Assembly (NCBI GenBank): GCA_002394395.1
Contig: DGTR01000014.1
Span: 33,912 to 97,911 of the forward strand
Direction: 5' to 3'
DNA: 64,000 nucleotides
Source of the DNA: Bacteroidales bacterium UBA4331
Lineage (GTDB): Bacteria; Bacteroidota; Bacteroidia; Bacteroidales; Paludibacteraceae
In this document: positions 56,688-64,000 of the stretch, one piece after another
Numbering within the stretch: the first letter of the stretch is position 1
Layout: each line of letters opens with the position of its first letter
Notes under the pieces: generated by a model
Database searches by the model: none
The model's input: the letters and a program-made list of their open reading frames with translations, nothing else
Told to the model about the DNA's origin: nothing
Program-made: the position numbers and the translations under genes

Positions 56688-59418
56688 TTTCATTCATATA
56701 GAAGGAGCAGACACCCATAACCTCAAACATATCTCGGTAGATATCCCCCGCAACAAATTGGTGGTAATAACGGGTGTGAGCGGCAGCGGCAAGAGTTCGC
56801 TGGCGTTCGACACCTTGTATGCGGAAGGCCAGCGAAGATATGTGGAGAGCCTTAGCGCCTACGCGCGACAATTCATGGGCAGAATGCAAAAACCGGAGGT
56901 TGAGAAGATAGAAGGTATCCCTCCGGCGATTGCCATCCAACAAAAAGTAACGAGTCGTAATCCCCGTTCCACGGTTGGCACCGTGACGGAGATTTACGAC
57001 TATATGAAATTATTGTACGCGCGCGTAGGACACACATACTCGCCCGTGAGCGGAGAAGAGGTGCGCAGGAACACCATACGCGACGTCGTGCTATATATGG
57101 AATCGCAGGAAGAAGGCGCACGGCTCTACCTGATGAGCCCGATAGTGCTGCCGGAAGGACGAAGCCTCAAAGAGCAATTGGCCCTCTGGCAGAGCCAGGG
57201 ATTCAGCCGAATGATGATCGATGGCGATAGTGTGCGGCTGGACGATACGACATGGCTGAAGATCGAAGGCCACGAGGCATACCTGCTGGTCGATCGCGTG
57301 GTAGTCGATCATGAGCAGGCTACGAGTAACCGTTTTGCGGATTCCGTACAGACTGCCTTCTTTGAGGGCAACGGCGAGTGCCGCGTGTGGGTGAACAACA
57401 AAGAGAAAGTGTTCTCCGAGCGCTTTGAAGCGGACGGGATACAGTTTATCGAACCCAACGAGCACTTGTTCGACTTCAACAGCCCGGTGGGCACTTGTCC
57501 GGAGTGTAAAGGCGTGGGAACGGTCATGGGTATAGACCCCGATCTGGTAGTGCCCGACAAGTCCAAGACCATCTACGAACAGGCCATCGCATGCTGGCAG
57601 AGTGAGAAAATGAAGCCGTGGCTCGATGCGTTGATATACAATGCGGCGAAATTCGATTTCCCGATCCACACTCCTTTCTATGCCCTGACTGCCGAGCAGA
57701 AACAGCTGCTCTGGAGCGGAAACGAGTATTTCAAAGGCCTGCATGAATTCTTCAAAGAACTGGAGAAAGAGCAGTTCTCCAAACTGCAATACAAGGTGAT
57801 GTTAGCCCGCTACAAAGGCAAGACAACCTGTCCTGTCTGCAACGGCTTGCACCTGCGCAAAGAGGCGGGTTATGTACTCGTCGGCGGCAAGAGTATCCAG
57901 CAGCTTTGCACGATGCCTATCACGGAACTGGACGAGTGGTTCGACCAGCTCCAACTGAACGAGACGGAGACAAAGATGGTGGAGATGGTACTCGCGGAGA
58001 TCAAGAGCAGGCTGCAATTCATGAAAGATGTGGGGCTCAGTTACCTCACGCTCAACCGCCAGAGCACCACCCTCTCCGGAGGTGAGAGCCAGCGCATCAG
58101 TATTGCCAAATCATTGGGCAGCAGCCTGGTAGGATCGTTATACGTATTGGACGAACCTTCCATCGGTCTGCACCCGCGGGACACCGAGAGGCTGATCCAT
58201 GTGCTCAAACAACTGCGCGACTTAGGCAACACGATCGTCGTCGTGGAGCACGACGAGGACATCATCGCCGCGGCGGATCACATCATCGAGATCGGTCCGG
58301 ATGCCGGCAGACACGGCGGTGAAGTGGTCTATGAAGGCAAGCCGAGGATGGACCAGTTCCGCTTTGAGATACCTGCGCAAAGACGCCATTGGAGCAATTA
58401 TATCGAGGTCGAAGGGGCGTGCGAGAACAACCTCAAGAACCTGACGGTACGTTTCCCGCTGCATGTGATGACCGTCGTGACAGGCGTGAGCGGAAGTGGC
58501 AAATCGTCGCTGGTAAGCAAGGTCCTCTACCCTGCCCTCAAGAAACACTACGGCGCGATGTTCACAGAGCACACCGGCGATTTCGGACACCTGCACGGTA
58601 GCCTCCATCTGATGAAGGATATTGAGTTTGTGGACCAAAACCCGCTCAGCCGTTCCAGCCGCAGCAACCCTGTGACGTACCTCAAGGCCTATGACGAGAT
58701 CCGGCGTCTCTATGCAGAGCAACCCTTAGCCAAACAATTAGGGTTCACGCCGGCACACTTCTCCTTCAACACCCCGGGCGGCAGATGTGAGACCTGCCAG
58801 GGCGAAGGAACGATCACCATCGAGATGCAGTTCATGGCGGACTTGATTTTAGAATGCGAACAATGTCACGGCAAGCGCTTCAAACAGGATGTGCTCGACG
58901 TCCATTACCGCGATAAGTCCATCTACGACATCCTATGCATGACCGTCAATCAGGCGATTGATTTCTTCAGCCAAGACCCCGATTGTGAACGCATCGTGCA
59001 GAAACTAAAACCCCTGCAGGATGTGGGAATCGGTTATATCCAGCTGGGACAGAGCAGCAGCACACTCTCCGGCGGCGAGAGCCAGCGTGTGAAATTAGCG
59101 TCATTCCTCGCCCAGGAGAACAGCACGCCGACGATCTTCGTCTTTGACGAACCTACCACCGGTCTGCACCACCGCGATATAGAAGTGCTCCTCAAAGCCC
59201 TCAACCGGCTCATCAGCAAAGGCCACACGGTCATCATCATCGAGCATAACCCCGCAGTCATTCTCGCAGCGGATCATGTGATTGATTTAGGTCCTGAAGG
59301 CGGCAAAGAAGGCGGACAGATAGTCTGCACCGGCACGCCGGAAGAGATTTGCGAATGTAAAGAAAGTTACACAGGCAAGTACCTTGCCAAAATCCTTAAA
59401 AATAATGAAAAAGAATAA
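56677..59418 (+). CDS. uvrA: Excinuclease ABC subunit A
   Basis: UvrA recognises bulky DNA lesions for nucleotide excision repair. Both ABC modules are present: Walker A GVSGSGKSS (about 33) and GVSGSGKSS again (about 602), signature LSGGESQR twice, and DEPSIGLHPRD and DEPTTGLHHRD. Zinc-binding pairs are CPECKG/CPVCNG and CETCQG/CEQCHG. It has 913 residues from a GTG at 56677, overlapping the HU-LysM gene; no ATG gives the expected N terminus. Confidence 0.95.
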   Translation: MESDFIHIEGADTHNLKHISVDIPRNKLVVITGVSGSGKSSLAFDTLYAEGQRRYVESLSAYARQFMGRMQKPEVEKIEGIPPAIAIQQKVTSRNPRSTVGTVTEIYDYMKLLYARVGHTYSPVSGEEVRRNTIRDVVLYMESQEEGARLYLMSPIVLPEGRSLKEQLALWQSQGFSRMMIDGDSVRLDDTTWLKIEGHEAYLLVDRVVVDHEQATSNRFADSVQTAFFEGNGECRVWVNNKEKVFSERFEADGIQFIEPNEHLFDFNSPVGTCPECKGVGTVMGIDPDLVVPDKSKTIYEQAIACWQSEKMKPWLDALIYNAAKFDFPIHTPFYALTAEQKQLLWSGNEYFKGLHEFFKELEKEQFSKLQYKVMLARYKGKTTCPVCNGLHLRKEAGYVLVGGKSIQQLCTMPITELDEWFDQLQLNETETKMVEMVLAEIKSRLQFMKDVGLSYLTLNRQSTTLSGGESQRISIAKSLGSSLVGSLYVLDEPSIGLHPRDTERLIHVLKQLRDLGNTIVVVEHDEDIIAAADHIIEIGPDAGRHGGEVVYEGKPRMDQFRFEIPAQRRHWSNYIEVEGACENNLKNLTVRFPLHVMTVVTGVSGSGKSSLVSKVLYPALKKHYGAMFTEHTGDFGHLHGSLHLMKDIEFVDQNPLSRSSRSNPVTYLKAYDEIRRLYAEQPLAKQLGFTPAHFSFNTPGGRCETCQGEGTITIEMQFMADLILECEQCHGKRFKQDVLDVHYRDKSIYDILCMTVNQAIDFFSQDPDCERIVQKLKPLQDVGIGYIQLGQSSSTLSGGESQRVKLASFLAQENSTPTIFVFDEPTTGLHHRDIEVLLKALNRLISKGHTVIIIEHNPAVILAADHVIDLGPEGGKEGGQIVCTGTPEEICECKESYTGKYLAKILKNNEKE

Positions 59419-61360
59419 ACTGAACGAACTACGCCGATCGGATATTTTCTCCCATCTACCGCAGATGAATTATCTTCCGCGATGGGGGGTATTATTGATG
59501 GATACGATGCTCTGTATCATCGCTTTTTGGTTTAGCGTATGGGTCGGTAGCGGGTTCTTCGATTATGTGAATCTGCATAACCAGATTGTTCCCGTCGGGT
59601 ATCAGTGCATCATTGTGTTGGTCGTTCAGATCATCGCTTTCTGGGTCTTTCATACCTATTCGGGTATCTTGAGGTATTCGACATTTATTGACACTATCAA
59701 AGTGCTGCTTTCGAACCTCAGCACGGGCTTGCTGCTCTTCCTGATAAACCTGATCTTCCAGCACTCGTTCAACTGGCATCCTATTATGACCACCGTGGTG
59801 GCGGTCTATGTTCCAACGGCGTTTGTGCTGCTTTTCTCGCTCCGCGTGGGAGTCAAGACCCTAAGCGAAACCCTGGAGCGTAACCAGAGCAGTCCACGCG
59901 TAATGATTTTCGGTACACGGGCAGCTGGAATAGCTATTGCCAAGATGCTCCGCTCGGCGGGAAATGCACCGTATAGGCCTGTCGGTTTCATTGCCGGTAA
60001 GAACGAGCGCTACGGCTACGATCTGGCGGGACTGCGCGTTAGACCGCTGAATGAACGGATGTTCGAATGGATGAAAAGCCACGGCGTCAACCATGTCATC
60101 ATCTCGCCCCTGAAAATGCGCGAGATAGACCCCACCAAAGACTTGCAGGTCTTCATCGATCATAACATCCGCATTCTCACGACTCCGTACTTCACGCAGT
60201 GGGATAATCTGGACGAGATCGACACCCAGCGCATCGGACGCGTGGAGGCCATACGTATTGAGGACCTTCTGGAGCGGCCGCAGATAGACATCAATATGGA
60301 AAATGTACGGCAGATCATTCAGGGAAAAGTGGTGCTCGTCAGCGGAGCTGCGGGGAGTATTGGTAGCGAGTTGGTGCGCCAGATACAGCAATACGAGCCA
60401 CAAGTAACCATCCTTCTGGAGATGGCGGAGTCGCCCTTGCACGACCTGGTGTTGGATCTCAACAAACAGTTCCCCGAGGCGCGATTCATTCCGGTCATTG
60501 CAGACGTCCGCAACCGCGCACGCATAGAGCAGATATTCAGCGAGATGCGGCCCGACATCGTCTATCACGCCGCTGCATACAAGCATGTGCCCCTCATGGA
60601 GAGTTTCCCCAACGAAGCCATCCAAGCCAACGTCTCCGGAACGAAGAACATGGCGGACATGGCGGTCAAATATGGTGTGAAGCGATTTGTCATGATCTCT
60701 ACCGACAAAGCCGTCAACCCAACGAACATCATGGGCGCCAGCAAGCGTATCGCGGAGATTTACGTACAATCGCTCTTCCGCAAACTCCATGCAGAGAACC
60801 CCGATTGCACGAAATTCATCACTACCCGGTTCGGTAACGTCCTTGGCAGCAATGGATCGGTCATCCCGTATTTCCGCAAACAGATTGCCGCAGGAGGACC
60901 GGTGACGGTGACGCACCCGGATATCATCCGCTATTTCATGACTATCCCCGAAGCCTGCTGTCTTGTCATGGAAGCCAGCACATTAGGCGACGGAGGAGAG
61001 ATCTTTGTCTTCGACATGGGCAAACCCGTGAAGATACTGGACCTCGCGCGGAACATGATACGCCTCGCAGGATACACCCCGGAGAAAGACATCATGATCG
61101 AGTTCACAGGACTCCGTCCGGGCGAGAAACTCTACGAGGAGCTCCTCAACCAGAAAGAGACCACCCTGCCGACCGCCAACGAGAAGATCATGGTGGCACG
61201 GGTACGAGAGTTCGATTTCGACGAGATCAGCTCCAAAGTGGATGACCTCATCAAGACCAGTCGGCTCACAAAGCCCTTCACCACCGTGACGCTCATGAAA
61301 CAATTAGTACCCGAATACATCAGCAAAAACTCTATTTACGAGCAATTAGACCCGCAATGA
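59405..61360 (+). CDS. CapD/WbpM-type nucleoside-diphosphate sugar epimerase/dehydratase
   Basis: The 651-residue protein has four membrane helices (about 25-140), a CoA-binding-like domain (RVMIFGTRAAGIAIAKML) and a short-chain dehydrogenase domain with NAD motif GAAGSIGSEL (about 313-322) and STDKAVNPTNIMGASKR. This family makes UDP-sugars such as UDP-4-keto-6-deoxy-HexNAc for capsule or O-antigen. The ATG at 59405 lies inside the uvrA end (14-base overlap). The next gene overlaps by 4 bases and encodes a lipid-carrier sugar transferase. Confidence 0.9.
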   Translation: MKKNKLNELRRSDIFSHLPQMNYLPRWGVLLMDTMLCIIAFWFSVWVGSGFFDYVNLHNQIVPVGYQCIIVLVVQIIAFWVFHTYSGILRYSTFIDTIKVLLSNLSTGLLLFLINLIFQHSFNWHPIMTTVVAVYVPTAFVLLFSLRVGVKTLSETLERNQSSPRVMIFGTRAAGIAIAKMLRSAGNAPYRPVGFIAGKNERYGYDLAGLRVRPLNERMFEWMKSHGVNHVIISPLKMREIDPTKDLQVFIDHNIRILTTPYFTQWDNLDEIDTQRIGRVEAIRIEDLLERPQIDINMENVRQIIQGKVVLVSGAAGSIGSELVRQIQQYEPQVTILLEMAESPLHDLVLDLNKQFPEARFIPVIADVRNRARIEQIFSEMRPDIVYHAAAYKHVPLMESFPNEAIQANVSGTKNMADMAVKYGVKRFVMISTDKAVNPTNIMGASKRIAEIYVQSLFRKLHAENPDCTKFITTRFGNVLGSNGSVIPYFRKQIAAGGPVTVTHPDIIRYFMTIPEACCLVMEASTLGDGGEIFVFDMGKPVKILDLARNMIRLAGYTPEKDIMIEFTGLRPGEKLYEELLNQKETTLPTANEKIMVARVREFDFDEISSKVDDLIKTSRLTKPFTTVTLMKQLVPEYISKNSIYEQLDPQ

Positions 61361-62445
61361 TACAAACATTTTTTATCTCTCATAGTTATCTCATCGGCTT
61401 CTTCAGCTTCCTTCTCGGCCTCATCGGCATGCCGATCGTGGTTCGTATTGCGAAAGCGAAAGGCTTCGTCGTGCGCCCCAATAAACGAATGAGCCACACG
61501 GGCGAAGTGCCGAATATCGGCGGACTGAATATCTATTTCAGTTTTATGTTGACGTACCTTCTGTTCGAGTACGACCAGTTGAGCCAAAGCCAGTTCTTCA
61601 TGATCGGTCTGCTGGCAATCATGGCGGTCGGATTTATCGACGACGTATTGGTACTGACGCCTTTGGCAAAACTCTTGGGAGAAACCCTGGCAGGTATTGC
61701 TCTCATCGGATTTGCGGACCTGCGTATCACCCATCTGCACGGCATCTTCGGCATCGCCGAGATCGGCGTCATTCCGAGTTACATAATTTCCCTGTTTGTG
61801 CTCCTGGCCGTCATCAACGCCATCAACCTCATTGACGGCATCGACGGTCTGGCAAGCGGTTTGGGTATCCTCTACTGCCTCTTCTTCGCCACGTATTTTG
61901 GGCTGGCGGGAGAGATTTACTGGTCCATTCTGGCGATTTGCATGATCGGGTCACTGGCGGTATTTTTCCTCTATAACGTCTTCGGAAAACGCGAGAAGAT
62001 CTTCATGGGTGACTCCGGCAGTCTCCTGTTGGGATACCTGCTGACATCGTTTGTCTTCCATTTCTGCGAGATCAACGCCTACCATGAGGTGCCGGCAGCG
62101 CTTGAGATGACGGCGGCTCCGGCGGTTGCAATCTGCGTGCTGACCATCCCTATTTTTGACACCATCCGCGTCAGCCTCACCCGTATCAAACGACACCGCT
62201 CTCCCTTCCTACCGGACAAGAATCACATCCACCACCTGCTTCTTCGTACCGGACTCAACCACCTCCAGACGACCTGCGTCCTGCTGTCGTTCAGCGTGCT
62301 CTTCATCGGCCTCGCTATCCTCGGCAGAAACTGGAATATATGGCTGCTACTGATATGCGATTTTGCGCTCGCTACAGCCCTCACGATGCTCCTCTGGCGC
62401 ATCATCAATAAGAAAATGGCAAATGACCAAATAGTAAATGTCTAG
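61357..62445 (+). CDS. MraY/WecA family undecaprenyl-phosphate sugar-1-phosphate transferase
   Basis: The 362-residue protein has about ten membrane helices. Family motifs are HTGEVPNIGGLNIY, GFIDDVLVL, the catalytic NLIDGIDGLASG, FMGDSGSLLLGY and the histidine-rich PDKNHIHHLLLR. It starts a surface polysaccharide by linking a HexNAc-phosphate to undecaprenyl phosphate. The context with CapD supports a WecA/WbpL role over peptidoglycan MraY. The end (MANDQIVNV) is encoded by the AAATGACCAAATAGT repeat. Confidence 0.9.
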   Translation: MIQTFFISHSYLIGFFSFLLGLIGMPIVVRIAKAKGFVVRPNKRMSHTGEVPNIGGLNIYFSFMLTYLLFEYDQLSQSQFFMIGLLAIMAVGFIDDVLVLTPLAKLLGETLAGIALIGFADLRITHLHGIFGIAEIGVIPSYIISLFVLLAVINAINLIDGIDGLASGLGILYCLFFATYFGLAGEIYWSILAICMIGSLAVFFLYNVFGKREKIFMGDSGSLLLGYLLTSFVFHFCEINAYHEVPAALEMTAAPAVAICVLTIPIFDTIRVSLTRIKRHRSPFLPDKNHIHHLLLRTGLNHLQTTCVLLSFSVLFIGLAILGRNWNIWLLLICDFALATALTMLLWRIINKKMANDQIVNV

Positions 62446-62448
62446 ATG
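62411..62448 (+). repeat. AAATGACCAAATAGTAAATG repeat at the end of the WecA-like gene
   Basis: One unit plus partial copies, coding for KMANDQIVNV and the stop. The downstream ABC-F ATG (62446) is at its edge. Confidence 0.75.
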
Positions 62449-64000
62449 TTAACCATTGATCATGTAAGTATGGAGTTTTCGTCCCGCCCTGTGCTGGACG
62501 ACATTACGTTCCTCATCAACCGAAAGGAGCGTATTGCGCTCGTGGGCAAGAACGGAGCCGGCAAAACGACGCTCCTGCGACTTATCGCAGGCGAATACCA
62601 GCCTACCTCCGGACGCATCGCCAAAGACACGGACATGACCATCGGTTACCTCCCGCAGGTGATGCTCTTTCAGGACGACAAGACCCTCCGCGAAGAAGTA
62701 ATGTCTGTCCGGGACAAAGGCGCAAAAGACGATCTACAAACGGATGAGGCGCGATTCATCGCCGAGATGGACCGAACGATTATCGGACTGGGCTTCGAAC
62801 GCAAAGACTTTGAACGCCCTTGTTCGGAGTTCTCCGGCGGATGGAGAATGCGTATCGAGTTGGCGAAAATCCTCTTGTCTCATCCGGACTTGCTGCTCCT
62901 TGACGAGCCGACCAACCACCTCGACATCGAGTCTATCCAGTGGCTCGAGGACTTTCTCAAGACCAGCCCGTCGGCGGTACTCATGGTCTCCCACGACCGC
63001 GCATTCATAGATAACACCTGCCCCAGAACCATAGAAATAACGCTCGGGCGCATCTACGATTATAACGTCAACTACAGCCGTTTTGTGGAGCTCCGCAAGG
63101 AACGCCACGAGCAACAGGTCCGCGCCTACCAGAACCAGCAGAAGATGATTCAGGACACCGAGGATTTCATCGAGCGGTTCCGGTATAAAGCCACCAAAGC
63201 CGTCCAGGTACAGAGCCGCATCAAGCAGTTGGAGAAACTCGAACGTCTCGAGGTGGATCTGGAAGACACCTCGCGTCTCAACCTGCGTTTTCCGCCGGCC
63301 CCGAGAAGTGGCGATTTTCCGATCATCATCGAAGACCTGCGAAAAGATTTCGGAGACCACAATGTCTTCCATGACGTCACTTTCACCATCCGCCGCGGCG
63401 AGAAAGTGGCATTCGTCGGCAAGAACGGAGAAGGTAAATCCACTCTCGTCAAGTGTATCATGGGCCAGCTGGACTACTTGGGCACCCTCAAAATAGGACA
63501 CAACGTCAAGATCGGTTATTTCGCCCAGAACCAGGCAGCCCTTCTCGATGAGAACCTCACCGTCTTCGACACCATCGACTACGTCGCCGTCGGAGACATC
63601 CGTACGAAGATCCGCGATATCCTCGGCGCATTCATGTTTGGCGGCGAAGCCTCCGAGAAAAAAGTCAAAGTCCTCTCCGGAGGCGAACGAAGCCGACTCG
63701 CGATGATCCGGCTCCTCCTCGAGCCCTGCAACCTCCTCATCCTCGATGAGCCGACAAACCACCTGGACATGCAATCCAAAGATGTCCTCAAAGCCGCCCT
63801 GCAGGACTTTAACGGCACGGTCATCTGCGTCTCGCACGACCGGGATTTCCTCAACGGACTCGTCGAAAAAGTGTACGAATTTGGCGGCGGAAGAGTCAAA
63901 GAACACCTCGGTGGAATATACGATTTCCTCCGAGCCAAAAAGATAGAAACTCTTCATGATCTCGAACGGCCTAATCCCGACGGTCAAACGACGGTCAAAC
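62446..64000 (+). CDS. ABC-F family ATPase, 3' end cut off
   Basis: The frame is open from the ATG at 62446 to the window edge (518 codons). Two ABC modules are seen: Walker A GKNGAGKTT (about 40), signature FSGGWRMRIELAK, LDEPTNHLDIES; then the linker rich in Arg/Gln/Glu (RYKATKAVQVQSRIKQLEKLE), Walker A GKNGEGKST (about 326), LSGGERSRLAM and LDEPTNHLDMQS. There are no membrane segments. ABC-F proteins of this Uup/YdiF type act on stalled ribosomes. It starts right after the WecA-like stop. Confidence 0.9.
   Translation, partial: MLTIDHVSMEFSSRPVLDDITFLINRKERIALVGKNGAGKTTLLRLIAGEYQPTSGRIAKDTDMTIGYLPQVMLFQDDKTLREEVMSVRDKGAKDDLQTDEARFIAEMDRTIIGLGFERKDFERPCSEFSGGWRMRIELAKILLSHPDLLLLDEPTNHLDIESIQWLEDFLKTSPSAVLMVSHDRAFIDNTCPRTIEITLGRIYDYNVNYSRFVELRKERHEQQVRAYQNQQKMIQDTEDFIERFRYKATKAVQVQSRIKQLEKLERLEVDLEDTSRLNLRFPPAPRSGDFPIIIEDLRKDFGDHNVFHDVTFTIRRGEKVAFVGKNGEGKSTLVKCIMGQLDYLGTLKIGHNVKIGYFAQNQAALLDENLTVFDTIDYVAVGDIRTKIRDILGAFMFGGEASEKKVKVLSGGERSRLAMIRLLLEPCNLLILDEPTNHLDMQSKDVLKAALQDFNGTVICVSHDRDFLNGLVEKVYEFGGGRVKEHLGGIYDFLRAKKIETLHDLERPNPDGQTTVK

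Noticed and set aside
62734..63987. A 417-codon minus-strand frame at the window end
   Set aside because: The plus strand encodes an ABC-F protein with every ATPase motif; the minus frame is its shadow.
1..64000. tRNA, rRNA genes, CRISPR arrays and insertion sequences
   Set aside because: No cloverleaf, rRNA core word, regularly spaced long repeat or transposase motif was recognised on reading; short intergenic tandem repeats have units of 8-21 bases without spacers.

Overview
The window comes from a chromosome of the phylum Bacteroidota, most likely an uncultured gut-type member of the order Bacteroidales. The evidence is a SusC/SusD starch locus, a type IX secretion tail on the first protein, the Bacteroidetes forms of NusB, RpoZ and BamD, DUF3276, DUF4494 and DUF4105 proteins, a glycine-lipid gene pair, and promoters of the Bacteroides -33/-7 type (TTG, 20 bases, TAnnTTTG) instead of -35/-10 promoters. 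I recognise no rRNA, tRNA, CRISPR array or transposase.

Layout. 1-5083 (+): the end of a large secreted Ig-like protein, then queF-queC-queD-queE for queuosine synthesis. 5157-8456 (-): pdxJ, exbB, exbD, tonB and a DJ-1 family gene. 8610-10980 (+): bamD, rpoZ and coaBC, meeting a convergent DUF3276 gene. 11478-25204 (+): a long tightly packed housekeeping run (nusB, yajC, ybbR-like, a sugar aminotransferase, rpoN, a PAP2-like membrane protein, a DUF4105 protein, a degenerate alkaline phosphatase, DUF4494, glsA-glsB glycine lipid synthesis, yggS, a HAD phosphatase and a short clpB). 25250-34480: the accessory region, with a PIN toxin-antitoxin pair, a RhuM protein, two candidate structured RNAs, a very acidic small protein, a cytosine-C5 methyltransferase with McrB-like and McrC/LlaJI-like restriction genes, and a 1.1 kb repeat-rich scar. 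34480-37061: an orphan FecCD permease, panB and a membrane protein. 37249-42030 (+): galK, galM and a GH2 glycosidase. 42027-51492 (-): a starch/maltodextrin utilisation locus (MFS importer, SusC, SusD, SusE-like lipoprotein, pullulanase). 51682-64000 (+): recQ, rimO, two HU genes (one fused to a membrane anchor and a LysM-like end), uvrA, a CapD-type epimerase, a WecA/MraY-type transferase and the start of an ABC-F gene.

How the genes work together. ExbB-ExbD-TonB can energise the SusC transporter. SusD and the SusE-like lipoprotein bind glucan, PulA debranches it, and the MFS protein imports the oligosaccharides. GalM and GalK process galactose released by the GH2 enzyme. The methyltransferase and McrB/McrC genes form a restriction-modification cassette next to a toxin-antitoxin pair, which looks like a small defence island. 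CapD-type and WecA-type proteins probably start a surface polysaccharide.

The most unusual signals are: (1) thirteen promoters with an extended -33 element (TTGCATAT) and exactly 20 bases of spacing; (2) terminator hairpins whose 3' arm doubles as the next promoter, on both sides of the toxin/RhuM segment; (3) a structured RNA with two mutually exclusive pairings upstream of the methyltransferase; (4) a base-composition break exactly at the start of the AAA+ domain of the McrB-like gene; and (5) short repeats at gene junctions that invade coding sequence, including a 28-base element read in different frames in yggS and rimO.
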